In this document: positions 1-12,271 of the stretch, piece after piece
Position numbering within the stretch: position 1 is the first letter of the stretch
Layout: every line of letters starts with the position of its first letter
NCBI GenBank assembly: GCA_019915015.1
Contig: JAHBBC010000011.1
Span: 1,364,001 to 1,428,000 of the forward strand
Direction of reading: 5' to 3'
Source: Auriscalpium vulgare
Taxonomy: Eukaryota > Basidiomycota > Agaricomycetes > Russulales > Auriscalpiaceae
Length of the DNA: 64,000 bases
Made by a program: the position numbers and the translations under genes
The notes under the pieces: generated by a model
The model's input: only the letters and a program-made list of their open reading frames with translations
The model's database searches: none
Told to the model about the DNA's origin: nothing

Positions 1-3000
1 TTGGAAGAGTCCACCAAGGACCATGCAGATTTGATGACGGAGCGGCAGGCTCCCAAGCTTGTCGCCCTCGAGGTATGTCCTTTTTCTGTCACGAGTGGCC
101 TTGACTAAAGCTCCCGCTAGTACAAGACACACAACTCTCCATCCGCCAATACGTCGGTTCTCACTGCATTCATCTACGTGGCGTACATGGCCTTTGCCGT
201 AATGTTTGGCAGAGGCATGCGGAACACGCTCCCAGTGCACAACGGCCTCGGTCTTGTTTTCACTGGTGCCGTCGAAGTCATTGTCAGCACCATAACGAGT
301 CTGAGTGTTTGCGCACTTGTGGGCTTCCGAGTGACTATGATTCCATGGTGAGTTGAGACTCATGCTGCCCGTCATGATACATACCTGATACGCGTTTCAT
401 GCAGGGGCATATTCCCGCTCGTCATTCTCGTTATCGGGGCCGAGAACATGTTCACACTGGTACGTATAGTCCTCGGGATCTGATCGGGCGGGGCTGATGC
501 GTTTGCAGGTCGAGGCCGTCGTTCGCACTTCCATCGCTCTTCCCGTCAAGGAACGCGTAGCGGAGGGTCTCAGCCGTGCCGGCACGTCCAACTCGCTGAA
601 GGTGCTTACGTACAACATCATCCTTGGTGTCATCGCGTTTTTCGCGCGCGGGGCAACGCGCCAGTTCTGCGCGTTCGCAGTGGTCGTGCTCGTCGCTCAC
701 TGGTTCTTGGTGCACACGTTCTTTGTCGCAGTTCTGTCCATTGATCTGCAGCGTTTGGAATTGGACGAGCTTCTGCAGCAGAATACGACGTTCACGCCGT
801 CGGTACCCTCGCCTCAACCCAAGCAGACGACAGTCAAGACGAACACAAAAGGGGGGAGACTTTATTTGTCCTTTAAGAGCTTGCTCCGTGGCCGAGCGAC
901 CAAGAACATAAGCTTGCTTTTGGTGGGTCGTTTGCCGCCCATGCCGGTGCAAGCTGACATCGTACGCCTTCCAGCTCCTGGCTACGTCAGCCACGCTGTA
1001 CTTTGTCACATATCCCACTTCTCGCCTTGGCGGATCCCCACAAGTGCCATTGACTAGTCCTTCTGCCCTCGCACGCACCAAGATCGCTCAGCCTGACAAT
1101 GACCCAGCATGGCATACCTGGCGCCTACTGAACCCTGCCGAAGACGCCCTCGTACATCTGCGCATTGAGTCGCCCACGATCCTGATGTTCCGTCCCGCCG
1201 GCACCGCCTCTGCCTCCGACCTGCCCTCCGATGGGCCCACCGCCCTCCTGCCTCACCGCTCGTCACGCTTCTCCTACTCATGGTCCGCGCGTGCCATCAC
1301 ATGGCTCCTGCGCATATTCGTCCTACCGATGGCTGTGACGGTCGGGATTCTTTACGGCATACTGCTCTACCTGCTGAAGGATGCGGAGCGCCTGGAGGCG
1401 CAGCGGCACATCACGGAGGTAGACGTGCAAGTGAAGGAAGAGGAGGTGCCGGTGGAGGAGACGATTGCATTCACTGCACTCCCGCGGGCGATCTCGACGG
1501 ACGTGGAGCTCATCGCCGCAAGCCGGGATGGACGTGTCGTGGCGACCGTCGGACTGGAGAATGAGCTTGTCATATGGTTTGGCGACAAGCAGGTACACTG
1601 GTCTGTCGATACGACGGATGTGCTCCTTCGAGGGGCGAGCACATCGTCAGCCGCCTCAGCCATCACAGCGCTCGCGCTCACAGATGCGGGCACAGTCTGC
1701 GCAGTGGGCACGGGCGCGGGCGTCATCGCGATCTGGTCAATTGGTGCCGACATGATCAAACCACTGCCTCAACTGGTCCTGCAAAGCGCCTCGTCTGCCG
1801 TGGTCGGCCTCCAATTTGTCAACCCGCGCGTTCCTGGGACGTCGACGCCGGCTCGTTCACGCATTTCGTCATTCGAAGCGCCTCCAGTCGTGTTCTCCGC
1901 CTACGAGAACGGGACCGTCGCGCAGTGGAACACATCGTCGCCTGAGAGCCCTTTCATGGTCACCCCCTTCCGTCCTGGCTTTGTGTTGTGGTCGTCGCTT
2001 CTCCGCCTTCCGCAGTCCGACCGAATTCTCGCGGCCTTCGCCACGGACGATGGCGCAGTGGAACTTGTCGACGTCGTGCCGTCAACGTCGGATGTTGCGC
2101 TCGCGATCGATTGCCGCCTTCCGGCAGGCAACCCCTCTGACAATGTGGTCAGAGTACATGCAAGCTACGTGGAGATGGGTGGCTCGCGCACGGTCATCGT
2201 GGCGGCTGCAACACAGGCAGGCGTGGTGTCATTGTGGGATGGGAGTACGACGGATTGCATTGCGATCCTGGACGACGCGCACGGTCAGATCAACAATATG
2301 CGGATCAGCCCAATCGCAAGCCGGTCGTGCACGCAGTGCGGCGAGCAGCCTGTCGACAGCTTCACGCTTTCGTTCTCGGTCGGTCAGAATGTCCTGTTCT
2401 ACCGCGCGTTCATGCCCTCCGACGGACGCCACTGCTCTTGCGCGCATAATCAACCCCAGGGCACGATATCATGGACGACAACACTCGGCGTGCGATCGCG
2501 CAGCTCAAGTATGGCATCGTCGAGCAGCGTCGCACCCTCGCGCTCGCGGCATGGCTCGGTCACCGACGAATCCGCGTTCCCCATATCCGGGCATGGTGTG
2601 CTCTCACGGCGCGCCTCCGAGAAGGACCTACTTCGGCGATCCTCGGACACGCTCCCCGTGACTTTGGATGGCGACGAGAGCGACTCGGTGGGGCCGCTCG
2701 ACACGCCTCCGCTGGGCGCGGCGTCGATGTCGCGCTGGAAAGGCCTGGCGGTCATGCGCGCGGCGGACGCGACGTTCGAGCGCGGGAGTTGGGACGTTGT
2801 GGATGGGCGGGTCGTCGGCGTGCGCAGGCGACCACGCGCACGGGCAGCGCAGAGTGCGGGGCCGCTGCATCTGCAGCATGATTCGGCGAAGGGGTTGAGT
2901 GCGGCGTCGATGGAGCGCTGGGAGGTGTGGACGTTCGACCCGTCGGCGTCGCGCTTCCAGGCGTCGCCGCTGGCATCGCTCGACAAGAATGCGCGTGACC

Positions 3001-3233
3001 AGTCCAAGGCGTCCGTCTCTCCGCCTTCGTCAGCATCGAAGCATAGTCAGTGCTCTACGAAGGACGACCATGTGCCGCGACTGCCTTTCACGCGCGTGTC
3101 CCCGTTCGTGAGTGGATGCTCGTACTGCCTGGCGGGATTCGGCAACACGGTTGGCCTCTTCTCGTTTGCGTCGTCGGCGGACTATTTGGAACGTAATCTA
3201 TCGAGTCGACTGGCGCATAGTATACATGACTGA
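1..3233 (+). CDS. SREBP cleavage-activating protein (SCAP) homolog, 5' partial
   Basis: Exons read 1-72, 121-347, 405-459, 509-922 and 975-3233 (phases agree; 1,008 residues visible, start outside the window). The first 260 residues form several membrane segments (IYVAYMAFAVMF, PLVILVIGAENMF, VLTYNIILGVIAFF, FAVVVLVAHWFLV), the pattern of a sterol-sensing domain. Another long hydrophobic segment lies near residue 365. The rest, about 430-1000, is soluble, with WD-repeat-like strands (VVATVGLENELVIWF, VCAVGTGAGVIAIWSI, VVSLWDG). A sterol-sensing domain followed by WD repeats is the SCAP architecture: an ER protein that escorts SREBP to the Golgi when sterol or oxygen is low. A Ser-rich stretch separates late WD blades. 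Patched or NPC1 proteins also carry the sterol-sensing domain but lack WD repeats. The family call is fairly firm; function in this fungus is inferred. Confidence 0.78.
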
Positions 3234-3250
3234 CTGATTGACTGACTGAC
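3227..3250. repeat. TGAC microsatellite
   Basis: Short run of TGAC units with one TGAT, overlapping the stop codon of the SCAP gene; two of the tandem TGA triplets fall around the stop. Confidence 0.8.
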
Positions 3251-3507
3251 ACGGCGGTACTGTAAATATTGGAACATCTCACGTTTGCACTTGCTATGGA
3301 CGGGTACACTGGGGACTGCTTGTCGATATTATTGTTATTATACGTAGTTGGATTGGATGTATTTTGGACGGAGTTGAACGAACACTACAGCATCGCTGAG
3401 TCGGCGCTAATTGATCGCGCGCACGTGAGGGCATGATCCTTGTTGTCTTCCAGTTCCAGTCTTCCTCTGAGATTGTGCTGTTGAGCAGCAACCACAGCGA
3501 ACCAATC

Positions 3508-5296
3508 ATGTCCATCGCGCGCTTACCCGCAGAGTTGCTTTGCAATATTTTCCTTCATCTTGATCTGCGAACTCTGCTCTCCGTCCAGCTAGTGAGTCGA
3601 TTTCGTCTTCGAAGTAAGGGCCCATGGCCGTTGTCTTACGACCATCCGTCTGGGATAGACATGTCGCCGACTCAGGGATGTGATGACGACTTCGACCATC
3701 CAATTTACAATGCTTCTGGAGGCCATGGGCATGTGCGCCGGCGGGCATGCGGCCGACCGAACCATCTCATCATCCGACCGGCTGGCGATGCTGGAGGACT
3801 ACGAAAAGGCATGGGCTGCAGCAAACTGGATGATCGAGACCGACTCCACGCCGCTTCCTGCAGAGCACTTTCGCTTCTGTGGAGGCACAGCGGCCAGTGT
3901 CGTGAACCACGATTCGAAGAGCCGAACGTCGAGTCTTGTTCTAACAAGGCTCCCATCGCTTCTGCGCGACATCCCTCGACACCAATGGAAGATAACCGTT
4001 CCTCTCATTCATGACTACTTGATCGATCCATTGCAAGACTTGGTGGTGATCATGAGCTTCCCGTACGTCACTTCTGCCTCCGTACCAAATCACAGCTTTC
4101 ATGGTGACTTAGACTACATTTCCAGGGCTACTCGAGATCTCTATACCTTCCATGCTCTGTCGCTTACCACGGGCTCCATACATCCCCTGGCAGCCAGCTA
4201 TGCTGTTTATCAGACACCAAAGACAGGTGTTTACTTTCAAATTTGCGGATGTTACGTTGGAATAGTCAGGAGGGCAACCAATATAGGGGTGAACGGAGCG
4301 TCGACCCGTCACATATCCTGGGTCATATTCAATTGGCAGACTGGGCAGAGTACATCAGTGAGCATCTTCCGTCTTTTCATATTCCAAACTCACATAGGCT
4401 AGCTCGAATGTATGGACAGCAGCTCTGTTTCTTATTGTTTCTTGGACGGCGACCACGCCGCCCTCATAGCAGAAAACCGCTACAATGACAACGTCACGCT
4501 CCGGGTGTTCAAGCTTCAAACATTGCCGAGTTCCATCGAGATCACACGCAGCTGCGACTTCAAGCTGAAGTGGTCGGCCTTGTCCTTGTCTGTGCCTACT
4601 CAAAGGGGTAATTGCAGGATTTTACCAAATCAAGCACCCCGTACCCGCTCTCAAGACCGTGCCGCATTCGGCTCAGATCCAAACGGCGGCATGCTCTGCA
4701 TCATCGTACTGTCTGCCGGCGCGGCGCAACGTGAGGTCCACTTTTCCTCGCAGGATATTCTACCGTGGATTGTCCTTGGAGAGACAGGCGGCCCGCAGAC
4801 AATACCGTGGAGTGAATGGGGACCGCAGAAGGCTAACGTCGTCTGTCGGCATATATCCGATCATCCAACTCTCGTCGCCAGTTATGGCCTTGCCATGGTC
4901 CGGTGTGCGCACGTCTCCGGCCAAAGTGTCATCGCAGTGTACGACCACCACCCTCTCCGCGTCGCTCGCAATCGCAGGGGCGTGCCTGGAGTCTCCGATG
5001 TGCGCGAGGACGACTCTGGGATTGTGGCTGCCGAAAATTATTACGACAGCCGCACGGCACGCACCGCAGGACCCAGGCACCTTCTTCGCATCTTCGAGCA
5101 TCATCGTGGAGTGGGAGACGCTGTAGGCAGTGTGTTCATATGTGAAGACAGCCTGGTTGTCGTACTGGTGAGAAAAGCGAGTTTGCTTTGCTTATGTGAG
5201 TCTGACGAACGTTTTAACTGGCAGTACACGCGGACTTTCGAGACGAAAGTTCAAGTTCTGACGCTCGCCAATTGCTCGAGTATCCCTACTCCGTGA
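3508..5296 (+). CDS. F-box protein with beta-propeller-like C-terminal part
   Basis: Exons 3508-3591, 3659-4062, 4126-4357, 4403-5167 and 5225-5296 give 518 residues with consistent phases. The N-terminus is an F-box (residues 1-45: LPAELLCNIFLHLDLRTLL, then TCRRLRDV), the Skp1-binding motif of SCF ubiquitin ligases. The remainder has short beta-strand segments, several ending in a W or F-containing turn (ISWVIFNWQTG, TIPWSEWGP). This is the large basidiomycete family of F-box proteins with a propeller-like back half, presumably recognising substrates. The 63-base intron at 4063-4125 is a multiple of three and opens no stop, so it could be retained. The last exon is short and does not align with the family C-terminus as I remember it, so that end is less sure. 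Substrate unknown. Confidence 0.65.
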
Positions 5297-5462
5297 CGTT
5301 TATTCGGGCCCCAGGCACATCTGCCTCGATACACCTCTTCCCATTCATACTTCACCTGATGTGATACCTCCGCTTGCTCCTCCGCCAGCAGAGCTCTTCC
5401 AAAGTTTCCAACAACTGCCCTCTTTGCCTCCGATCGATCGCGGTCGCCTCATCCGTGCTTAG

Positions 5463-5645
5463 CTGGCGAACCACAATCCTCCTCAGTATAGCACATTTGC
5501 GGCCTCTCAGCCGAAGCGGCTACGTGTCGACGAGGCGAGCTTTGTGTATGGCCTTATTGGCGAGGTAGTAGCTCGGGATGCGATACGCGCGGACGATCAA
5601 GTAGATTTTAGCTTGTGGGACTGGTATTTCGCAGGACAAAAATAG
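5463..5645 (+). other. Open segment, possible last exon of an unrecognised gene
   Basis: A 61-codon open stretch between in-frame stops, rich in codons like those of real genes here and ending in an aromatic tail (FSLWDWYFAGQK). An AG acceptor sits exactly at its left edge (5461-5462). It could be a terminal exon of a small gene or a decayed 3' end of a neighbour. I recognise no domain. The flanking 5297-5460 and 5646-6166 hold nothing else convincing; a GTGAGT donor at 5931 and a TTCGCAG acceptor near 6060 suggest a 5'-leader intron of the next gene. Confidence 0.25.
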
Positions 5646-6166
5646 ACGTGCTCGTTACTTTGTATGCCATACATCTCCCCAGCGACATGCCTGGTGGCAG
5701 AGTAGAGTGGTTCCGGAAGCTTCACGCTATGTAGTGACTGCTACATGCGATCGTACCAGGCCGGGGGTTAAGGTTACGGTAGCCTCGGCGATCCGGCACG
5801 TCGGCGCGCGTCGTCTGCATTCGGTAGTCATTGAAACCCCGCTGTGGCTCACCAAATCCTATCCAGCCGTCGCCGTCGCCGCTGCGCATCGTCAAGACTA
5901 TTTCCTGCAGTCCTTAGCCTTTCCGTGCAATGTGAGTGTTGTTTGCCGTCAGTCTGTGGTGGGAGAGGAGGGTTGGGAGTTCGGTTGAAGTGCGGGAAGG
6001 AGCTGGATGGCGGGTTGCCAGTACGGATGGACTAGGCTGACGCTGATCTGTGTTTTCGCAGTCGGATCCAGTGCGACAGCTTGTTGCAGTGCGTACCCTC
6101 TGTCTGCTTACTGGGCGTAGATCTGACAATGTGCACTCAGCGACCAAAACACCTCCTTCGCCCAGC

Positions 6167-6730
6167 ATGATCATCACCAAGCAGAACAGGCGGGTCATTT
6201 ACGAGAACCTCTTCAAAGGTGCGTCTGCAACCCCTTCCTACCTCATACGCGATTAACGCAGCCCACTTGTGCGCGTAGAGGGCGTATTGGTCGCCAAGAA
6301 GGATTACAACGCGCCTAAGCACGAGGAACTCGATGTCCCGAACCTCGAGGTGATCAAGGCGCTCCAGTCCCTCACATCCCGTGGCTACGTCAAGACGCAG
6401 TTCTCGTGGCAGTGGTATTACTACACCCTCACCCCCGAGGGCGTTGAGTACCTCCGCGAGTGGTGCGTTCTGCCGTTTTGCTCGCCAGGGCAACGCTGAC
6501 ACCGTGTTCGCTTTGCCAGGCTTCACCTCCCCGCCGAAGTCGTCCCCGAGACACATCGCAAACCCGTGCGCGCACGCCCCGCGCAGGTTCGCGCTGGTGG
6601 CGGCGATGGCGCCTACCGCGCGCCCCGCGGCGACCGCGATGATTACCGCCGCCGGGACAAGGAGGGTGGTGCACCGGGCGAGTACCGGCCCCAGTTCGCT
6701 GGTGTCGGTCGTGGTGCACCACGGGAGTGA
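6167..6730 (+). CDS. RPS10: 40S ribosomal protein S10 (eS10)
   Basis: Three exons, 6167-6218, 6279-6462 and 6520-6730, give 148 residues. The protein begins [17 protein letters not shown], continues [12 protein letters not shown] and contains the winged-helix core ([28 protein letters not shown]). It ends in a low-complexity Gly/Arg tail ([35 protein letters not shown]). All are hallmarks of eS10, located in the beak of the 40S head. Length matches the family (about 105-165). Introns of 60 and 57 bases keep phase. The start is the first ATG giving the conserved N-terminus; an intron-containing 5' leader probably precedes it, as is common for ribosomal protein genes. Confidence 0.95.
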
Positions 6731-7876
6731 GATGTTGGAGGGAGGACGGCGCTGGTGGTATGTCTGTCATTATGAGTTGATGACGCACTGTCTCGAACAA
6801 AATTCTTATGCTCTCGACCATGGTGCATGCCCTCGTATGACATGTATATCTTTCTCCTCCGCATGATCTGACTGCACACATCCTCAAACATCTCCGGTGC
6901 TCATAAACTTTCCTTTCGCATTCTGAGAAGAGTGATTAACTTGCCAATTGATTCCGCTCACAGGACTGAATCAATGATGCTGCTGAGCTGGATCTCGACA
7001 CATAACTGGATGTGATTCTTCACGAGTTGATCTATTCTCGTGAACGTAAGACTGCCATGTTTCCGACTCAGGTTGTCGACGCTTCTTTGCGCACGCTTAT
7101 TGTGTGCAACCCGGGACAGAGCGGCGCACGCGCCGAACTCTGCCTACCGTTGTAGGTTGGCACTTTCAATGCAGTGCAGCATCCAATTGTCCAAGCCTTA
7201 CGGTATCGCAAATGGAGCCGCCTGTCAGGAGCTGTCAGGTCCATTGTTTTCCGCATGCGCAGCGCTCTGCAGTTCTACTACTTTCTATTCTTGCGTCGAC
7301 GTTGTTTGCACAGGCCCACCACTCCTTCCTGATTGCTCGCATAGCCTCTCGGCCCGGCTGCTCAGCTGCTCTCCGCGCCATGTCTTATCGATTGCCCTGG
7401 CCACTCGCGTGAAACTCGGGTGGAAAATCCGGCGCCGCAGTTCGCTTGCAAGAAATAACAGCACCGTCCCTTGTTCTCTGTCGAGCGATGTGTTCGGCGT
7501 ACTTCTTGACGCTCGAGCTCAGAATTTACCTCGGAATCCACGTTCCGAGCCTGCGTCTTCTGGCGTCCCGCGCTCCCATGGCTGCCCTGCAGGCGCCGCG
7601 TCTGCTATGACTCGACCGGGTCTGACTCTTTATCGCAGACATCTCCCACCGTGGAATTCCCAAAAATGACAAAAGGCGCAAGAAAACCATCGCGGCTGTG
7701 TCGTAAGTGCTCTTTGCCATCAACGAACATATGAGAACTGAAGTGCATCTGTTAGGTCTGAAGGGCACAGGGCGTTAATTACCGTGTTGCGCCCCGTCAT
7801 ATAACTCCGATGCCCGCAGGCGACGCTCTGAGGTGGCCAAAATGGGATAATCAGAATCAGCGACGTTTTCACGGCG
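6731..7876. other. Intergenic, no supported gene
   Basis: Several open stretches (the longest 7040-7669 on the + strand) have no recognisable domain, no paralog in the window and no plausible splice set. I treat the interval as the 3' flank of RPS10 plus the upstream region of the next gene. Confidence 0.55.
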
Positions 7877-7910
7877 CCAATGAGGCGCTGTTCTGGTCCT
7901 CGACTATAAA
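7877..7910 (+). promoter_or_regulatory. CCAAT and TATA elements upstream of the first Cys/His-tail gene
   Basis: CCAAT at 7877-7881 and TATAAA at 7905-7910 lie 105 and 77 bases before the ATG at 7982. The paralog at 12272 has TATAAA 84 bases before its ATG, so the arrangement appears conserved. Confidence 0.55.
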
Positions 7911-7981
7911 ATGGCCTGTCGTACGTGGATGCTAGGTTACATTTGAAGCCCACCCCATCCCTTCGCCGTGCATAACAGACA

Positions 7982-9012
7982 ATGCCATCCTATTTTCGTA
8001 CGTCGTCAGCGATCCTTCGGTTTTTCTTGCCTGACGCCTTGTCGCAGCCGATCCTCGGAACTATACGCAGGAGCCCCAGCAGGATGGCTCGCCCCCGCCG
8101 GAGTCGGGAGTCCCGCACTATGGCACTCCGGCCTATCGCAATGCCCCTCCGTGTATGTGTCCCCTTGCGCTTATAAGGTGCCAGATCCCGCTTATCGTAT
8201 CGCAGATCCCCCAACAGATAATAACGCGGGGAATCGATATATGACGATGCCCGTCGCGCAGCCCTTTCTTGGCAACGCTGCGCCGTCCCCGTATGGATAC
8301 CCACCCCCTTTTGCCCCGCAGCATGGCGGTCCGTATGTGCAGGACGCATCCCGCTCATACACGATGCCGTCCACCGGCCAGTATGGAGCCCCGGGCCCTT
8401 TCTACAGTCCGCTGACTTCGCCCCTCGCGGGACAAGCGTACCCCTCGGCGCCGGGCCACGATATGAGATGTGCGTATGGAGCGTGTCGTGGCGCATTCTA
8501 CTGACGAACGCGGCCTCCAGACCAGCAGCAACCGTCGTACAACACCGCGGCCACGGCACCGTCTGGGGGCTACGGCACACAGAGCAACGGCGCAACAAGC
8601 ATAGGTGCAGGCAATGCTACCTATCGCGCCTCACGTGCGCCGCACTCCGGGGCGGGCATGGGGAACATGTCTAAGAGTACGATGAAGTTTCAATACTCTG
8701 CCGATCTATGCTGACGATGTGTTTTTCCCCTTGACCGTCAGCTTCGAAACCAATGTCTGTGCCATGCAAGATGCCCAACTGTACCCAGGACGTACCCGAG
8801 GGCAAGGTGCCGTTGGGGATAGAGTACTGCGGGGATAGGCACATGATGTACGGCTCTCATTTTTTACTGTGCTACAGCAAGACGCTGACTGTGATGGGTT
8901 TTATAGAGAGGCTGTGCAGGCCGGCTTGGCGCGAGCGTGCTATACATGTGGTCTGAGGGCACGAGCTAACGACGGCTCAGGCTTTTGTGGGCGAAGTTGC
9001 CGACCTCACTAA
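7982..9012 (+). CDS. Proline-rich protein with C-terminal Cys/His module, paralog 1
   Basis: Six exons (7982-7997, 8048-8152, 8206-8469, 8521-8676, 8742-8847, 8907-9012) sum to 753 bases, 250 residues. Residues 1-180 are disordered and rich in Pro, Tyr, Gly, Gln and Ser (PYGYPPPFAPQHGGPY, APGPFYSPLTSPLAG). The last 70 form a compact module: CKMPNC, then IEYCGDRHM, then IEAVQAG, ACYTCGLRAR and GFCGRSC near the stop. The spacing of eight Cys and one His, shared with the genes at 9456-10355 and 12272-13282, suggests a zinc-binding fold of a type I cannot name. No signal peptide or membrane segment is visible, so the protein is probably cytosolic or nuclear. The first exon is only 16 bases, as in paralog 2, and its start is supported by the shared gene structure. 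Function unknown; a protein-interaction adaptor would fit. Confidence 0.72.
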
Positions 9013-9455
9013 TTGGTTCTTGTGTACGAACTTTGCATCACGGTCGACACTCGGGTGTATGTGCTTCATACATAATTCAAGGCATTTGTTATATTACTAG
9101 TTACTTAGTATAGCTAGTGTGAACGGCAAGCATTGTGGTGCTCCCCCTAGTTGAAAAAGTGATGCCAGAGATAGCTGGCTGATAAGCGTTTTGATCGGCT
9201 TCGTCACTGTCCACGTTCGACGCACCAGTGCAAGTGAAGCTAGTAGAAGTCGACAGGATCTTGACGAGGTCAACGCCTGCCACATGCGAACACCTACCAC
9301 ATTGTGATCATTTTCAACCCCGATTCCAAAACCTCGTAAATGAGATACAACTGACGGCACAAAGTCATCCCCGAAAACATCAATGAAACCCATATGCCAA
9401 AAGACTTCAGTACGCATAGCACGGGCCCAGTAAATCGCGTCCAGCGACGCCGTGG

Positions 9456-10355
9456 TCACTTCCTGCACGCCCGCCCGCAGTACCCGTCCTCCCGCTGGGG
9501 GCGACGCCGGCATGTCAAGCACGCAACAGCATGATATTGCGACACCGCCTGTCTGCGGGCGCCAAATAAAGTTTGAGTGCATTGTAAGCATGACAGAAAC
9601 AAGACACGCACAGTCTGTGCTCCTCCGAGCAGTAGTATGTGTGCGCGCGCTCAGCAGCGTCGTATTGCGATGGATAATTGCACCAGCTGATGCGACATGT
9701 TGGTGCAACCTGCGAGCTAGCAGAGGCTGCGGTGAAGTGAGATGGTCGTTTCGTGGTCGTACGGAGAGGCGCTACGTACTGGTCCACTTGGGTCCACCTA
9801 CGGCCATTCTGACGCGTGGTGCCTGCGATTGCGGATCTACGGCGGTATGAGCCAGAATCAATCAACTAGTCCACACAAATAAGGAGCTTACAGGCAACCT
9901 CCGGCACAGCCTGCTTTCCCGACGGTACGGTCATAGGGGCGTGATACCGTTGCTGCTGTGCATACGTCCCCGGGGCCTGGTGATGCCGTCCGGCAACTGG
10001 CACGGTGACAGCACGATGTATTTGGGGCGCCTGGTTTGTCGTGGGCGGTGGGTACTGCGGCGGTGCGGACGCGGGGTGGTGCTGATAGGGCGGGGGCGGG
10101 GGAATGGCGGTGCGATCTGAGGCTTTTGTTGCCGATGTCAGCGAGATCAGGGGAAGAACTAGGAGACCTACTGGACAGCATGTTCGCGGAGGGATCGTAT
10201 GTTCCGTGGCCGTGGTGCTGGCCGCCGGAACGTCGCGCCGAGCCGTACTGCTGGGGCTCGTCTGCATCATTTCCGAGTTGGCCTAGGGGGAGTGAGGGTG
10301 TCAGAGTGTCGGTCAGGCGAGGGAGACGAGTCGACTTACTCGTCGAGGAGGACAT
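9456..10355 (-). CDS. Proline-rich protein with C-terminal Cys/His module, paralog 2
   Basis: Exons on the minus strand: 10340-10355, 10172-10282, 9892-10116, 9612-9822 and 9456-9552, 660 bases, 219 residues. The N-terminal part is disordered (IPPPPPYQHHPASAPPQYPPP). The tail carries the family module: CRISWC, YYCSEEHRL, QAVSQYHAVACLTCRRRPQR and GYCGRACRK directly before the stop. The tiny first exon (five codons plus one base) matches paralog 1 in size and phase. One intron present in the other two copies, just before the module, is absent here, or the exon at 9612-9822 hides it. This copy lies inverted between the other two. Family function unknown. Confidence 0.68.
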
Positions 10356-12187
10356 GTTGTGGTTCGGACTGCGAGCGAGTGGGTACGCTGAGCAGATAGG
10401 CGAGGCAGCGAGGGGTTTTATGGCGTTCCCCCAGCAGGGCGAGATTTCGGCATGGTCTTTACGCCCTCAAATGCGGCAGCCTCACGCACCTGTTCTGGTG
10501 ACCGCATGGAAGCCGCTTCAGCGCCCCGGTTTTCCAGCGTACGACGAATAGGTGCGCCGGAGTTCACACCTGGGCGCCTCGACGGGCAGAGAGGCGCCGA
10601 TCGTCAGACACGAGATGCAGAAGGGGGTGGGTGCTGTTCATCGATGGACTGATTGACGAGGAGGGTGCCTGTTCAGCGGCGAGGAACAGAGGGAGCCTGG
10701 GATGAGGTCGGCGGTGAAGGCATGCTTACCGGTCGCTCATTTGGTCTAGAGCCGCGCAGGTCCCTTGAGGCGACAACACTTGCCAATCGAGAACTATCAC
10801 TGGACCATCGAATCTTCTGACGAGTTCCGGATTGCGGGCGATGGGGTTCTGTCGGCAAGAGATAGGAATCGAGCAGTGGACGAGCTTAGAGAAAATAAGT
10901 CTCCCACAGTGCAAGGAGACCTCTGTAGACCACAGTGCGTCAAAAGGGAAAGGAAAGGATGCTATTAGCAGGATGAATCAGCAGATTGACAGCAGCAGTA
11001 CAAGTCCATGTTCCATGTCTTTTTAATCAGTGACTGAGCAGCTTCAACTTGAAGTTGAACAATAAAGTTCGCGAACCGACCGTGGGAAGCGAGGCAACGC
11101 GGCGTTCGGACGACGACTAGCATGCCAGCAGCCAGCGTGACACCAGCTGCCCATCTCTAACAGTGATCATGAGTCTCTCCTACATAAGTCTCTTCGCAAT
11201 AGTGAAGCGAGCATCTTGAACTCACTTTTTATTTGGACTGCTTTCTTGGAATTCAGGTCATCAAATCTTCGGATTTTCTCCACGAGTTTGTGATTGCCGC
11301 TTGGTATGCTTCACACATTCTGTAACAATGACGATTGAGATTGCGTAGCTTCAGGTCAGTACGACCTCTGTTCGGTAGCCGTCCGTGCCCCACCAAAAGA
11401 GCATAATGCTAGCGAAGAGCCTCCTCGAAATGGCGATTGTATCGCGGTTTGTCTAGTGACCTCGCTGCGCTCGATCACTGTCTCCTGATCTCAGCAAGAC
11501 GACCGTGTCCATGACACTAGGTGCGTCCGTCAGTCACTGGCATATCTCTGTTGTGTTTTGCTGATGCCTTCTCGGGCAAACGGACGGCTATAGTTTCCTT
11601 CTATGTCTCACCCGTATCGTATACGCTCCGCCCGGATTCCGAAGAACCTGCGCTGATGGCATTGCGGACTCTCGATCGCAATGCCTGGCTGAAGCGTGCC
11701 CGCATCCTGCTCCACCCCTCGATACCGTTCTATGTCTACATCCGAGTCAGCAGACGTCGCTGCGGGCAGTGGGCCAATACTCTCTGCTCGCCTACCGCAA
11801 TCTCTCTGTCCCATCAGAGAGAATCACCTGCCGCCCTTGGCCGTCATTCCTTTTCATTTGGCGGACAAGCGTCAGGTGCTCCATCTCCTGGACCTAGCCA
11901 CCGACCTCGAGGTTCTCGCCGTCTGCGCGTGCCGAGGAACACGCCACTTTCGTAAGTCATTGCTGCTGAGCGCCGAGACTCGATCTGGTGAGAGAATTTG
12001 TCTCCCTGCGTATCAGTACAACCTTTGATTGCGCCCAGTCGCCCTATCGCATCGATCACCGGGGCATCGCACAGTGCTTCTAATGCAGTACATAGGAACG
12101 GCGTCAACAGACCTCGCGCACCCGGAATAGGTCGTGATCTCTCCGCGGCCAGCTGTCGAGATATTACGGCCTGCCTGCCGGGGAACT
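10356..12187. other. Intergenic region between paralogs 2 and 3
   Basis: No gene I can support. A + strand stretch at 11521-12028 has open frames with possible donors (11947 onward) but no domain and no paralog in the window. It could be a small unknown gene or a remnant. Confidence 0.5.
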
Positions 12188-12193
12188 TATAAA
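12188..12193 (+). promoter_or_regulatory. TATA box of paralog 3
   Basis: TATAAA 84 bases upstream of the ATG at 12272; spacing resembles that of the paralog at 7982 (77 bases). Confidence 0.5.
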
Positions 12194-12271
12194 GCTTCGC
12201 TTCGCCGTCCCCTTCTTTTACCCTCCAGCCCATCTCCAAGATCAAGGCACTCGTTGTCCATTCCCCACAAT

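Noticed and set aside
452..1081. 209-codon open frame on the minus strand inside the SCAP gene
   Set aside because: Antisense shadow of the membrane-domain exons; no domain and no splice logic.
7040..7669. 209-codon + strand open frame after RPS10
   Set aside because: Low-information Ser/Leu/Arg sequence, no motif, no paralog or intron signals.
11521..12028. Possible small gene between paralogs 2 and 3
   Set aside because: Frames overlap and the composition is ordinary; a donor-like GTAAGT exists at 11947 but no consistent exon set or domain emerged.
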